From Streptomyces triculaminicus (lineage in GTDB: Bacteria; Actinomycetota; Actinomycetes; Streptomycetales; Streptomycetaceae): a stretch of DNA of 64,000 bases. Shown piece after piece: positions 1-44,061 of the stretch. The stretch covers positions 434,001 through 498,000 of the forward strand of contig NZ_JAFMOF010000004.1 in the NCBI RefSeq assembly GCF_017349075.1. The letters are read 5' to 3'. The number at the start of each line of letters is the position of its first letter. Within the stretch, counting starts at the first letter, position 1. The notes below the pieces were generated by a model. It was not told the origin of the DNA. It saw only the letters and a program-made list of their open reading frames with translations, and made no database searches. A program made the position numbers and the translations under genes.

Positions 1-3000
1 AGCTGCTCCTCGTCCACGGTGCGGAAGCTCAGCGTGCCGACGGAGGCCACGGCCCGGCCCGTCGCGTCGGCGGCGGTCACGGACACCGCGCCGGGGCCCG
101 CCGGGCTGATGCGTACGCGCAGCTCCGAGGCGCCGGTGGCGTGCAGGCGCACGTTCTCCCAGGAGAAGGCGAGCCGTCCGCCGTCGGTGTCCCCGAGCGG
201 GCCGAAGCCGACGGCGTGCAGCGCGGCGTCCAGCAGTGCGGGGTGGAGGCCGAAGCGGGCGGCGTCGGTCCGGGCGTCCGGGGCGGCCGTGGGCAGGGCG
301 ACCTCGGCGTACACCTCGTCGCCGTGCCGCCAGGCGGCCCGCAGGCCCTGGAAGGCGGGCCCGTAGCCGAACGACCGCTCGGCGAGCAGGTCGTAGAAGC
401 CGTCGAGGTCGACGGCCGTGGTGCCCGCGCCGGCCGGAGGCCAGGCGGTGAGGTCCTCGGCCGCGTCCGTCTCCGCGGGGCCGCCCGTGGCCAGTGCGCC
501 GGTGCCGTGGCAGGTCCAGCCGTCGTCGTCGGCGGCTGCGTCGTCGGGCCGCGAGTAGATGCCGAAGGTCCTGCGGCCGGAGTCGTCGGCCTGGCCGACG
601 GAGACCTGGACGACCACTCCGGCGCCGTGCTCGGGGAGCAGCAGCGGTGCCTGGAGGGTGAGTTCCTCGAGCCGGTCGCAGCCGGCGTGGTCGCCGGCGC
701 GGAGGGCGAGCTCGACGAAGGCCGTGCCCGGCAGCAGGACGTTGCCCATCACGACGTGGTCGGCGAGCCAGGGGTGGGTGTGGGTGGACAGCCGTCCGGT
801 GAGCAGCAGGCCGTCGGAGTCGGCGAGGGTGACGACGGCGCCCAGCAGCGGGTGGTCGGCCGGCCCCAGGCCGAGGCCGGTGGCGTCGCCGGCGGGGTGG
901 GGGGCGTCGAGCCAGTAGCGCTGGTGCCGGAAGGCGTAGGTGGGCAGGGGGACGGTACGGGCGCCCGTACCGCCGAGGAGCGTGTGCCAGTCGAGGGCGA
1001 CGCCGTGGGTGTGGGCCTCGGCGGCCGAGCGCAGGAACCGGCCCGGGCCTCCTTCGTCGCGGCGCAGCGTGCCCAGCGCGACGGCCGTGGCGCCCATGTC
1101 GTCGAGGGTCTCCTGCATCCCCATGGTGAGCACGGGGTGGGCGCTGACCTCGACGAGCGCGCTGTGCCCGTCGGCGACCAGGGCCCGGGTGGCCTGCTCG
1201 AAGTACACGGTCTGCCGCAGGCTGCGGTACCAGTACTCGGCGTCGAGCCGTGCGGTGTCCAGCGGCTGCCCGGTGACGGTGGAGTAGAACGGCACGTCGG
1301 ACGAGCGCGGCGAGATGTCGGCGAGGGCGACCAGGACGCGCTCGCGGACCGACTCGACCTGGGCGGAGTGGGAGGCGTAGTCGACGGCGATGACGCGGGC
1401 CCTGATGTCGTCGGCGGCGAGCGTGTCGCGCAGTTCGGCCAGGGCGTCGGGGTCGCCGGACAGGACGATGGAGGTGGGGCTGTTGACGGCTGCCACGGAC
1501 AGCCGGTCGCCCCACGGCTCCATGCGCGGGGAGAGCCGGTCCAGGGGCAGGCCCACGGACATCATGCCGCCGCGCCCGGAGAGCGCGGTCAGGGCCTGGC
1601 TGCGCAGCGCCACGACCTTCGCCGCGTCCTCCAGCGACAGCGCTCCCACCACGCACGCGGCGGCGATCTCGCCCTGGCTGTGCCCGGCCACGGCGGCCGG
1701 CCGCACGCCGTACGAGCGCCACAGCTCGGCCAGCGAGACCATCACCGCCCACAGCACCGGCTGGACGACGTCGACCCGGTCGAGCCCGGGCGCGCCGGGA
1801 GCCGCGCGCAGGACGTCCTCCAGCGACCAGTCGACGTGCGGTGCCAGCGCGTCCGCGCACTGCTGGATGCGCTCGCGGAAGACGGGCGAGGAGTCGAGGA
1901 GTCCGAGCGCCATGCCGGGCCACTGGGAGCCCTGCCCGGGGAAGACGAAGGCGACCTGGCGGGCGTGTTCGGCGGTGCCGCGCACCACGGTGGCGGGGTC
2001 GGGCTCGCCGGCGGCGAGCGTGGCCAGGGAGGCCTCGAGCCCGGCCCGGTCGGCGGCCAGGAGGACGGCGCGGTGGGCGAAGGCGGTGCGGGTGGTGGCG
2101 AGCGAGCGGGCGATGTCGGCGGCGTCGAGGCCGGGGTGTGCGGCGAGGTACGAACTCAGGCGCGCCGCCTGGGCGGTGAGGGCGGCCTCGCCCTTGCCCG
2201 ACAGGGCCCAGGGGATGAGGGGCAGGGGCGTTCCGGCGGCCTCTTCGCCGGGGCTGTCGACGCGGGCCTCCGCCGGCGTGGACTCCTCGATCTGTTCGGT
2301 GCTCTCGATCTGCTCCGCCTGCGCGGTCTCCTCCGCCTGTTCGATGAGTACGTGCGCGTTGGTGCCGCTGACGCCGAAGGCGGACACGCCCGCGCGCCGG
2401 GGCCGGCCGGTCTCGGGCCAGGCGGTCTGCCGTGTCAGCAGGGACACCGCCCCGGCCGACCAGTCGACGTGCGGTGTCGGCTCATCGACGTGGAGGGTGC
2501 GGGGCAGCACGCCGTTCCGCAGGGCCTGGACCATCTTGATGACGCCGGCGACGCCGGCGGCGGCCTGGGTGTGCCCGAGGTTCGACTTGACCGAGCCGAG
2601 CCACAGCGGCCGGTCGGCGGGGCGCTCCTGCCCGTAGGCGGCCAGCAGGGCGTCGGCCTCGATGGGGTCGCCGAGGGCGGTGCCGGTGCCGTGGGCCTCG
2701 ACCGCGTCGATGTCGGACGGGGACAGCCTGGCGTTGGCCAGGGCCTGGTGGATGACGCGCTGCTGGGAGGGTCCGTTGGGGGCGGTCAGGCCGTTGCTCG
2801 CGCCGTCCTGGTTGACCGCGCTGCCCCGTACGACCGCCAGGACGGGGTGGCCGTTGCGCCGCGCGTCGGAGAGCCGCTCCACGAGCAGCACGCCGACGCC
2901 CTCGGACCAGCCGGTGCCGTCCGCCGAGGAGGAGAACGCCCGGCACCGCCCGTCCGGGGACAGTCCGCGCTGGCGGCTGAACTCCACGAACGTCGTCGGC

Positions 3001-3716
3001 CCGGCCATCACCGTCACGCCGCCGGCCAGCGCCAGCTCGCACTCCCCCTGCCGCAGCGCCTGCACGGCCAGGTGCAGCGCGACCAGCGACGACGAGCATG
3101 CCGTGTCGATCGTCACCGCCGGGCCCTCCAGGCCCAGCGTGTAGGCGATGCGGCCCGAGACGACGCTTCCGGAGTTGCCGGTGCTGACGTATCCCTCGAT
3201 GCCCTCGGGTATGCCGGGGAGCCGGGAGACGTAGTCGTGGTACATGACGCCCGCGAACACGCCGGTGCGGCTGCCGCGCAGCGACGCCGGGTCGATCTCG
3301 GCGCGCTCGACGGCTTCCCACGAGGCCTCCAGCAGCAAGCGCTGCTGGGGGTCCATGGCCAGCGCCTCGCGGGGGCCGATGCCGAAGAACGCCGCGTCGA
3401 AGTCGCCCGCGTCGTGGAGGAAGCCGCCCCCTCGCGCGTACGTCGTTCCCGGGGTCTCGGGGTCGGGGTCGTAGAGCGCCTCGAGGTCCCAGCCGCGGTC
3501 GGACGGGAACGCGGAGATCGCGTCGCGGCCTTCCGTGACGAGGCTCCACAGCTCCTCGGGGGAGCTGACGCCGCCGGGGAAGCGGCAGCTCATGCCCACG
3601 ACGGCGATGGGCTCGTGGTTCTTGCTCTCCACCTCGCGCAGGCGCTGACGCGCATGGCGCAGATCGACAGTGGCACGCTTGAGGTAGTCCCGGAGCTTGT
3701 TCGCGTCAGTCGTCAT
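1..3716 (-). CDS. Type I modular PKS (PKS3), N-terminal part: module 7 KS-AT-DH, runs off the left edge
   Basis: This is the third PKS protein of the assembly line, cut by the window start after about 1,238 residues. An N-terminal coiled docking segment (about residues 1-35, MTTDANKLRDYLKR...) should receive the chain from PKS2. The KS follows, with its active-site Cys near residue 206 in DTACSSS and an EAHGTGT His motif. The AT has GHSQGEIAAA and the YASHS motif that indicates methylmalonyl-CoA. The DH has an intact HVVMGNVLLP (HxxxGxxxxP) and an HPALLDAALH Asp motif. Any KR and ACP lie outside the window. The ATG start at 3716 has GAGGAA upstream and lies 49 bp after PKS2. Inferred role: module 7, adding a methyl-branched unit, and a double bond if the rest of the reductive loop is active. 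Confidence 0.95.
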   Translation of the reverse strand, partial: MTTDANKLRDYLKRATVDLRHARQRLREVESKNHEPIAVVGMSCRFPGGVSSPEELWSLVTEGRDAISAFPSDRGWDLEALYDPDPETPGTTYARGGGFLHDAGDFDAAFFGIGPREALAMDPQQRLLLEASWEAVERAEIDPASLRGSRTGVFAGVMYHDYVSRLPGIPEGIEGYVSTGNSGSVVSGRIAYTLGLEGPAVTIDTACSSSLVALHLAVQALRQGECELALAGGVTVMAGPTTFVEFSRQRGLSPDGRCRAFSSSADGTGWSEGVGVLLVERLSDARRNGHPVLAVVRGSAVNQDGASNGLTAPNGPSQQRVIHQALANARLSPSDIDAVEAHGTGTALGDPIEADALLAAYGQERPADRPLWLGSVKSNLGHTQAAAGVAGVIKMVQALRNGVLPRTLHVDEPTPHVDWSAGAVSLLTRQTAWPETGRPRRAGVSAFGVSGTNAHVLIEQAEETAQAEQIESTEQIEESTPAEARVDSPGEEAAGTPLPLIPWALSGKGEAALTAQAARLSSYLAAHPGLDAADIARSLATTRTAFAHRAVLLAADRAGLEASLATLAAGEPDPATVVRGTAEHARQVAFVFPGQGSQWPGMALGLLDSSPVFRERIQQCADALAPHVDWSLEDVLRAAPGAPGLDRVDVVQPVLWAVMVSLAELWRSYGVRPAAVAGHSQGEIAAACVVGALSLEDAAKVVALRSQALTALSGRGGMMSVGLPLDRLSPRMEPWGDRLSVAAVNSPTSIVLSGDPDALAELRDTLAADDIRARVIAVDYASHSAQVESVRERVLVALADISPRSSDVPFYSTVTGQPLDTARLDAEYWYRSLRQTVYFEQATRALVADGHSALVEVSAHPVLTMGMQETLDDMGATAVALGTLRRDEGGPGRFLRSAAEAHTHGVALDWHTLLGGTGARTVPLPTYAFRHQRYWLDAPHPAGDATGLGLGPADHPLLGAVVTLADSDGLLLTGRLSTHTHPWLADHVVMGNVLLPGTAFVELALRAGDHAGCDRLEELTLQAPLLLPEHGAGVVVQVSVGQADDSGRRTFGIYSRPDDAAADDDGWTCHGTGALATGGPAETDAAEDLTAWPPAGAGTTAVDLDGFYDLLAERSFGYGPAFQGLRAAWRHGDEVYAEVALPTAAPDARTDAARFGLHPALLDAALHAVGFGPLGDTDGGRLAFSWENVRLHATGASELRVRISPAGPGAVSVTAADATGRAVASVGTLSFRTVDEEQ

Positions 3717-3765
3717 CTGAATTCTGTTCCTCAATGCCAAGGGAATTCGTGCTGTCGATCGGTGG

Positions 3766-14673
<10,908 letters not shown>

Positions 14674-14746
14674 CTGAGGTCACCTCTTGCGGAAGGCCCG
14701 GGAGCGGAGCCGAAGCCGGCGGATTCGTCGAATGCGTTGTGGGTAC

Positions 14747-14767
14747 GGGAGTTGGCTGCCAACTCCC
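14747..14767 (-). terminator. Perfect 9-bp hairpin just after the PKS1 stop codon
   Basis: GGGAGTTGG at 14747-14755 pairs with CCAACTCCC at 14759-14767 around a CTG loop, four bases past the PKS1 stop. There is no T-run. It could attenuate or protect the long PKS mRNA between PKS1 and PKS2 rather than end transcription. Confidence 0.5.
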
Positions 14768-14771
14768 CGGG

Positions 14772-38017
<23,246 letters not shown>

Positions 38018-38066
38018 TCTCGTGCTCCATCACCCGATTGAACCACTGCCGACATGCTCGGAAAGC

Positions 38067-38102
38067 CGACCGTTTCGGCGCAGGGGTGCGCCGAAACGGT
38101 CG
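38067..38102 (-). terminator. 15-bp perfect hairpin between the cholesterol oxidase and PKS1 genes
   Basis: CGACCGTTTCGGCGC (38067-38081) is exactly complementary to 38088-38102 across a 6-base AGGGGT loop. It starts 9 bases after the cholesterol oxidase stop codon and lies about 50 bp upstream of the PKS1 start. There is no T-tract, as is common for Streptomyces terminators. It suggests that PKS1 has its own promoter or depends on read-through. Confidence 0.75.
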
Positions 38103-38111
38103 TGGCCGCTG

Positions 38112-39749
38112 TCAGGAAGCGGCGACGTCCTGCTTGATGACCCGCTCGATGTTGCGTTCCGCCAGTGCTGTAATTGTCACAAACGGATTGACGCCGATGG
38201 AACCCGGAATCAGTGAACCGTCCGTTACATATAGGTTTTTGTAACCGGAGACCCGGCCGTAGTGATCTGTCGCCTTGCCCAGGACCAGGCCGCCCAGCGG
38301 GTGGTAGCAGAAGTCGTCGGCGAAGTTCTTGAGCCGGGGACCGAAGAGGTCGTAGCGGTAGACCGTGGAGTTGGCCTTGTTGATCCGGTCGAAGAGCGAC
38401 TTGGCGGCGTCGACCGCGGGCTTGTTCTGGTCGCGGGTCCACCGGAGGCTCATCCGGCCGGTGGCCTTGTCGTATACGAAGGTGCCGCGCTCGGGGTTCT
38501 TGGTGATGGCCAGGTAGAGGCTGACCCAGGTCTCCAGGCCGGCCGGCATCGGGGCGATCTCGGCGAAGACGGGCGCGGTGGGGTTGTTCCAGTCGTCGAT
38601 CCCCAGGGCGGGGATGGAGGACTGCTTGGACCCGGTGGGGTTCCAGATGTGGTTGGCGCGGGCGGTCATGATGTTGCCGTTGGGGCCCCAGCCCGCCCCC
38701 ACCTCACCGCTGAGCTCGGGCAGGGCGCCGGTCTCGCGGGCGCGCAGCAGGAGTTCGGTGGAGCCGAGGCTGCCGGCGCCGAGGAAGAGGTAGGTGCAGG
38801 AGATCTCCTTGGTGGCGACACGCTTGCCGTAGGGGTCGATCTCCTCGATGGTCAGCACGTACGAGCCGTCGCGCTGCTGCCGGATGGCGCCGACCTTGTG
38901 CAGGGTCTTGATGGTGACCTTGCCGGTGCCCAGCGCGGCGGCCAGGTAGGTCTTGTCCAGGGTCATCTTGCCGTGGTTGTTGCCGTAGATGACCTCGGTG
39001 GCCAGCGCCGACTTGGGGGCCTGGCCGGCCGCCTCGCGGCGCATGTGGTCCCAGTCGTAGACGTTGGGCACGAAGGTGGTGCCCAGGCCCGCCTTGCCCG
39101 CCTGGTCACGGGAGACGCGGGCGAACTTGTACCACTCGGTCTCCTCGAACCAGCCCTTGTCGATGTGGTTGACCCGGAGGGTGGCGTTGGCGCGCGGGAA
39201 GTAGCGGTCGTACATCTCGGCGGCGTCGACCTGAGGCAGGACCTCCTCGAAGTACGCGCGCTTGGGCACCACGGCCATGCCGCCGTTGACCAGCGAGCCG
39301 CCGCCGACGCCGCGGCCCACGTACACGGACATCTGGTCGAAGTTGACCCGGTCCAGGACGCCGGCGTAGGGGGTGATGTCCCGGTTGACCACGTCGAGCC
39401 AGAGGAAGGAGCCCAGCGGGGCCTCGGTGCGGCTCTTGAACCAGGTGGAGCGCTCGTCGGGCCTCAGCATGTTGGGGAAGACGTTGCCGTCCGCGCCGGG
39501 GCTGTCCCACTGGCGGCCCATCTCGATCATGAGCGTCTCGACGCCCGCCTCGCCCAGGCGCAGGGCGGCGACGGCGGCGCCGTAGCCGGTGCCGATGACC
39601 ACGGCGGGCACGAACGAGCCGTCGGCCCCCCGGGTGGCGGCGTGCGCGCGGGGAGCGGTGCTGATCGTGGTCGCCCCGGTGACGGCGGCGGCGCCCAGGG
39701 CCGCCATGCCCAGCAGACGGCGGCGCGACAAGTGCTGGTTCTCTACCAC
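38112..39749 (-). CDS. Secreted FAD-dependent cholesterol oxidase (3-beta-hydroxysteroid oxidase), 545 aa
   Basis: A class I GMC-type cholesterol oxidase, oxidising and isomerising 3-beta-hydroxysterols to enones with release of H2O2. A twin-arginine signal (SRRRLLGMAALG, residues 8-19) ends at AHA about residue 37, so export by Tat is expected. The FAD motif GTGYGA is at 53-58. Glu397 (FAEIAP), His483 (YHPLGG) and Asn521 (GVNPF) match Glu361, His447 and Asn485 of the Streptomyces enzyme, with the same 38-residue His-Asn spacing. The GTG start at 39749 aligns with the known precursor start. An in-frame TTG at 39785 would add 12 residues but has no convincing ribosome site. Cholesterol oxidases sit in other polyene clusters (PimE of pimaricin, PteG of filipin), where PimE also affects production. 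A similar role here is inference. Confidence 0.93.
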   Translation of the reverse strand: MVENQHLSRRRLLGMAALGAAAVTGATTISTAPRAHAATRGADGSFVPAVVIGTGYGAAVAALRLGEAGVETLMIEMGRQWDSPGADGNVFPNMLRPDERSTWFKSRTEAPLGSFLWLDVVNRDITPYAGVLDRVNFDQMSVYVGRGVGGGSLVNGGMAVVPKRAYFEEVLPQVDAAEMYDRYFPRANATLRVNHIDKGWFEETEWYKFARVSRDQAGKAGLGTTFVPNVYDWDHMRREAAGQAPKSALATEVIYGNNHGKMTLDKTYLAAALGTGKVTIKTLHKVGAIRQQRDGSYVLTIEEIDPYGKRVATKEISCTYLFLGAGSLGSTELLLRARETGALPELSGEVGAGWGPNGNIMTARANHIWNPTGSKQSSIPALGIDDWNNPTAPVFAEIAPMPAGLETWVSLYLAITKNPERGTFVYDKATGRMSLRWTRDQNKPAVDAAKSLFDRINKANSTVYRYDLFGPRLKNFADDFCYHPLGGLVLGKATDHYGRVSGYKNLYVTDGSLIPGSIGVNPFVTITALAERNIERVIKQDVAAS

Positions 39750-39871
39750 GCTGTTGCTACCTGACCTTTCGTTAACTGATCGCAAGGGGTCGCTTCTTGC
39801 ACGGTCGTTGATACGAAAGTGAGCGGCTCGGTGTTCAACCGGCGACGCATCAGTGCCGGCGGCCGCTCACG

Positions 39872-41068
39872 TCACCAGGCGACCGGAAGCTCGTAGACAC
39901 CGTAGACCTGCATGTCGTGGCGCAGCGGCACCTCGTGTGCGGGCACCGCGGGGCGCAGGCCGGGGAAGCGGTCGAGGAGCGCGGTCAGCCCGACGCGCAG
40001 TTCGATGCGGGCCAGTTGCTGGCCCAGGCACTGGTGGATGCCGTGCCCGAAGGCGAGGTGGCCGGTGGCGTTGCGGGTGACGTCGAGCCGCTCGGGGTCG
40101 GTGAACCGGGCGGGGTCGCGGTTGGCGGCGGCGAGGGAGACCATGACGACCTCGTCCGCCTTGATGGCCACGCCCTCGACCTCGACGTCCTCCAGGGCGG
40201 CCCGGGTCGGGCCGTGGTGGACGATGCTGAGGTAGCGCAGCAGCTCCTCCACGGCGCCGTCGACCAGCGAGCGGTCGGCGCGCAGCGCGGCGAGCTGCGC
40301 GGGGTTCTCGAAGAGGGCGAGGAGGCCGAGGCCTATCTGGTTGGCCGTCGTCTCGTGGCCTGCGACGAGCAGCAGGAAGGCGATCGAGGTCAGTTCCTCG
40401 TCGGTGAGCGAGGGGTCGGCGGCGATCAGGCCGCTGAGGATGTCCTCGGCGGGCTCGGAGCGCTTGAGCGTGACGAGGCGGTGGAGGTAGGCGCCCAGGG
40501 AGACGAAGGCCCCGGTGACCTCCTCGGTGGACCTGCCGAAGCTGCTCCAGACCGCGGTGTCGTGCTGGAACTTCTCGCGGTCGGCGTAGGGCACGCCGAG
40601 CAGCTCGCAGATGACGAGCGAGGGCAGCGGCAGCGCGAAGTGCTCGAAGAGGTCGGCCGGGGAGCCCTGGCTCTGCATCGCGTCGAGGTGCTCGTTGGTG
40701 GTCTTCTCGATCCACTCGGTGAGCAGGCGCATGCGGCGGACGGTGAACTGGCCCGTGAGCAGCTTGCGGTAGCGCTGGTGCTCGGGGTCGTCGTGCTGGA
40801 TGAACATTCCCGGCGGCGCGGCCGGGGATTCCTCCAGCGTCGCGGCGCGCGGTACGGGCGGGTGCTTGAGTTCCCCCCGGGCGCTGAACCGGGGGTCCGC
40901 CAATACGGCCCGGGCGGCGGAATATCCGGTGACGAGCCATCCGAGGTGCCCGTCGGCGAATGTCATCCGGGCGATGGGTTCCTTTTTCCGCAGCTCCCGG
41001 GTCGAGGCCGGCGGGTTGAAATAGTTCTCGCGAACGGTGGAGAAGGTAACCGGCACCGCCTGGGTCAT
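39872..41068 (-). CDS. Cytochrome P450, CYP105-like, 398 aa
   Basis: A soluble bacterial P450, probably hydroxylating the polyketide after assembly. Motifs: the oxygen-activation helix AGHETT at 236-241, ExxR at 275-278, and the heme loop FGHGIHQCLG with Cys347. The motif style (AGHETTANQI, HGIHQCLGQQLAR) resembles the CYP105 family, which includes the filipin hydroxylases PteC and PteD. The ATG at 41068 is preceded by GAAGGGCGG at proper distance. An ATG 57 bases further upstream lacks this. The gene lies between the regulators and the cholesterol oxidase. No ferredoxin gene follows in the 122-bp gap, unlike many CYP105 genes, so electrons must come from a partner encoded elsewhere. The substrate and position of attack cannot be read from the sequence. 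Confidence 0.93.
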   Translation of the reverse strand: MTQAVPVTFSTVRENYFNPPASTRELRKKEPIARMTFADGHLGWLVTGYSAARAVLADPRFSARGELKHPPVPRAATLEESPAAPPGMFIQHDDPEHQRYRKLLTGQFTVRRMRLLTEWIEKTTNEHLDAMQSQGSPADLFEHFALPLPSLVICELLGVPYADREKFQHDTAVWSSFGRSTEEVTGAFVSLGAYLHRLVTLKRSEPAEDILSGLIAADPSLTDEELTSIAFLLLVAGHETTANQIGLGLLALFENPAQLAALRADRSLVDGAVEELLRYLSIVHHGPTRAALEDVEVEGVAIKADEVVMVSLAAANRDPARFTDPERLDVTRNATGHLAFGHGIHQCLGQQLARIELRVGLTALLDRFPGLRPAVPAHEVPLRHDMQVYGVYELPVAW

Positions 41069-41239
41069 GTTCCGCCCTTCCGGGGACAGCGCGCTTCGCG
41101 CGCTCACGGTCCATTCACAACGCATGACGGCCCTGCGGCCGTCGCCCGAAAGGACCGTATGGAGGTGTCGTGAAGACTGTCAACGCGAACAAACCGCGGG
41201 CCGCTAAGACTGTGGTGAGGGGGCGGGGGTTCGGTTACC

Positions 41240-44061
41240 TCAGGTACCGCGGTGTTTCGGTTCGGTACGGTCCCCCGCGGCGGTTCGGTACGGGCCCGGC
41301 GGGACGGCGGCGCCCGGTTCCGCCAGCAGGTCGGGCACGTCGGCGAGTTGGGTCCGGCCGGCCAGGTTCAGCTTGCGGTAGGCGTGGGTGAGGTGTTTCT
41401 CCACCGCCCGTGAGCTGACCTCGAGTTGTTCGGCTATCTCCCTGTTCGACGCGCCCCGGGCGGCGAGCCCGGCGACCCGGCGTTCGGCGCGGGTGAGGGC
41501 GGCGACGGTCTGCCGCGTGCGCGGGCCGGCGAGGGTGCGCAGGTCCCGGCCCGCGCCCTCGGCGAGCCAGGGCGCCCCGCACACCAGCGCCTGGTCACGG
41601 GCCAGGCGCAGCCAGGTCTCGGCCTCGGCGCGCCCGGCGCGCAGCAGCCGGCGGCCGAGCAGCAGGGCGGTGCGGGCCCGCTCCATGCCGTTGACCGCGC
41701 CCTCGAGCGTCGCGGCGGACTCCCGCAGCAGCGTGATGCCCTTCTCCCCCGCCGTCAGGGCGCCCTTGACGCGCTGGGCGCGGCCGATGGCGACGGGGGC
41801 GCCCCAGGCGGTGGCCCGCGCGTACTCCTCGTCGACGAGGTCGTGGGCCCGGCCGGTCTCGCCCAGCCGGTGGTGCAGCCCGGCGGCCCAGGCACGCCAG
41901 GGGAGGACGGAGGGGTTGCGCCAGTCGGCCCGTTCGGCGGAGCGGCCCCAGTCCAGGAAGTACTCCAGGGCGGTGGGCAGGTCGCCGCGCCGGGCGGCGC
42001 AGGAGCCGCGGATGAGCTGGAGCGAGGAGGGGCGGTAGCCGTGGTCGGCGCCCTCGGGGCGGTAGGACAGCAGGCGCCGGGCAAGTTCCGCGTCGCGGGT
42101 CTCGAGGGCGACCAGGACGACGGCCGTCATCGACTGCAGGGTCGCCCAGTCGGCCACGCCCAGCGCCAGGGCCTCGTCGGCGCTGGCCCGGGCGTCGGCC
42201 AGGCGGCCCTGGGCGACCAGGACATGGGTGCGTTCGATGGCGATGAGCGCCTGCGGGACGGTGGCCCGGCGGGCCCGGGCCCGCTCGCGCGCGGTCCGCA
42301 GCCAGGGGCCGATCGCCTCGAGGGAGTCGGTGGCGATCAGCACGTGGACCAGCAGGGGCAGGGCGGTGTGGACGTGGTCCGGGGAGGCGGGTTCGTGCTG
42401 CAGGACGCGGCCGGCCAGCGGCGCGACCTCGGCGGCCGACAGGGACTGGGACATGGTGGCGCCGTGCAGCAGGACGGTGACCAGCTCGCGTTCGGCGGCG
42501 GTGCCCAGCGCAGGCGCGGGGCCCAGCTCGCGCAGCCGCGCGGCGCACAGGGGCAGCCCTCCCGGCCCGGTCACGGCGGCGTGGCGCAGCCGTGCCTCGA
42601 GCCCGAGGGCCAGTTCCCGCTCGTCGCCGGTGAGCCGGCCGGGTTCGCCGAGCTCGCAGGCGAGCTTGCCGACGGCTTCGACGACGGGTGGCGGGCCGCC
42701 GCCGAGCAGGGAGGGCGGGATGCGGACGGCCGCCTCGGCGCGCTGGGCCGCCGAGGGGAGCAGCAGCAGCGCCTGGGAGATGTGCCGGACCGCGGCCAGG
42801 GGGTCGAAGGCGCGCTCGACGGTGGCCAGGTCGACCAGGAGCGCCGCCCGGTCGGGGCCGGAGGGCGAGGCGCCGAGGAGGGCCCGGCGCAGGTAGCGGG
42901 CGGCGTCCTGGTGCGCGCCGCGCCGTTCCGCGGCCTCGGCGGCGGCCCGCAGCGCCTCCACGGTCCAGCCGTCCTGGCAGGAGGGCGCGGCCAGGAGCTG
43001 GGCGGCGGTCTGTTCGGCCGGGTGTCCGCCGCGGTGCAGCAGCAGTGCGGCGAGCACGTGGACGTGCTCGTGTTCGGGGGGCGTCATCGAGTCCTCCACG
43101 GCGTCGCGCACGGCGTGGTGGACGAAGCGCGGCTCGGGCCCTTCGGCGAGCAGGCCCAGCCGGCGCAGCCCGCGGGCGGCTTCCTCCTGGCCGGTGGTGT
43201 CGAGGCCGGCGAGGCGGCCGACGAGCTCGGGGTCGGTGCCGTCGCCGAGCACGGCGAGGGCCTTGGCGAGTTCGCGTACGGGCCCTGGCTGGGAGCGCAG
43301 CGCCACGGCGAGGCGTTCGCGCAGGGCGGGCAGGCGGAGTTCGCGGACGGTGCGGGCGCGTTCGGCTGCGGTGCCGAGGTCGCCGTGGCCGTGGCCGGCG
43401 CTGGAGAGGGCGGCCAGGGTGGCGGTCAGGAACATCGGGTTGCCGCCCGTGGCCTCGCGGCAGGCCGTCACGTAGGCGGGGTCGGCCGGGCGGCCGAGGG
43501 CGGCGGCGACGAGCGCGGCGGTGCCGGCCTGGGTGAGCGGGCCGAGGCGCAGGACGTGCGCCGCGCGGTCGGTGATGTCCTGCACGCGCGGCTCCTCGGC
43601 GCCGGGGTCGCCCTCGCGGAGGGCGGCGACGAGGGTGACGGGCCAGTCCGGGAGCCGTCGGGCGAGGCGGCCGAGCCAGCGCAGGGAGGGCGGGTCGGCC
43701 CAGTGGAGGTCGTCGACGAGCAGCAGCAGCGGCTCGCGGGCGCTGTGCTCGGCGACGGGGGCGAGGAGCTCGCCGTAGGGGTCGGGGCCGGGCGGTTCGA
43801 GGGCGGCGCCGGGGCGCAGGGGCTCGAGGAGCTGGCCGGCCAGGCCGTAGGGGAGATCCCGTTCGAGGGTGCGCCGCCGGCGGTCAGGGTGCGGGTGGCG
43901 TGCCGTTCGGCGAGGGCGGGCAGGGCCCGCAGCAGGGCGGTCTTGCCGGTGCCGATGCCGCCGGTGACGACGATCAGCGAGCCGCTCCCGGCGGTGGCGG
44001 CCGTCCGCAGTGCCGTGGTGATCAGCTCCAGCTCGCGGCGCCGGTCGAGCAGGGGTGTCAT
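41240..44061 (-). CDS. LAL-family LuxR transcriptional regulator R1, with one apparent frameshift near 43865
   Basis: A large ATP-binding LuxR-type activator, the likely pathway-specific control of the PKS genes. The N-terminus has a canonical P-loop GGIGTGKTALL. Walker B (LLLLVDDLHWAD) follows in a second frame, then about 500 residues of helical repeats and a C-terminal LuxR helix-turn-helix (LTRAERRVAGLAARG...RAVEKHLTHAYRKL). The printed frame breaks near 43865: adding one base gives APS-ERDLPYGLAGQLL, the normal LAL continuation, so a single-base loss is likely. Otherwise a truncated 781-residue product from 43585 would lack the P-loop. The ATG at 44061 has GGAAGGA upstream and overlaps the R2 stop (ATGA), indicating translational coupling. 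I saw no TTA codon. The three-LAL arrangement resembles nysRI-RIII of the nystatin cluster. Confidence 0.85.

Noticed and set aside
38262..39764. 500-codon plus-strand frame opposite the cholesterol oxidase
   Set aside because: The minus-strand reading contains the complete catalytic set and signal peptide. The plus frame is compositional noise.
41123..41148. Short hairpin GACGGCC-CTGC-GGCCGTC upstream of the P450 gene
   Set aside because: It is a 7-bp stem in very GC-rich DNA with no T-run. Such stems occur often by chance, so I did not list it as a terminator or operator.
41170..41391. Small plus-strand gene with a good GGAGG and GTG start
   Set aside because: After about 15 codons it becomes Arg/Gly-rich antisense of the R1 regulator C-terminus. 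The ribosome-like site is probably chance in the P450 leader region.
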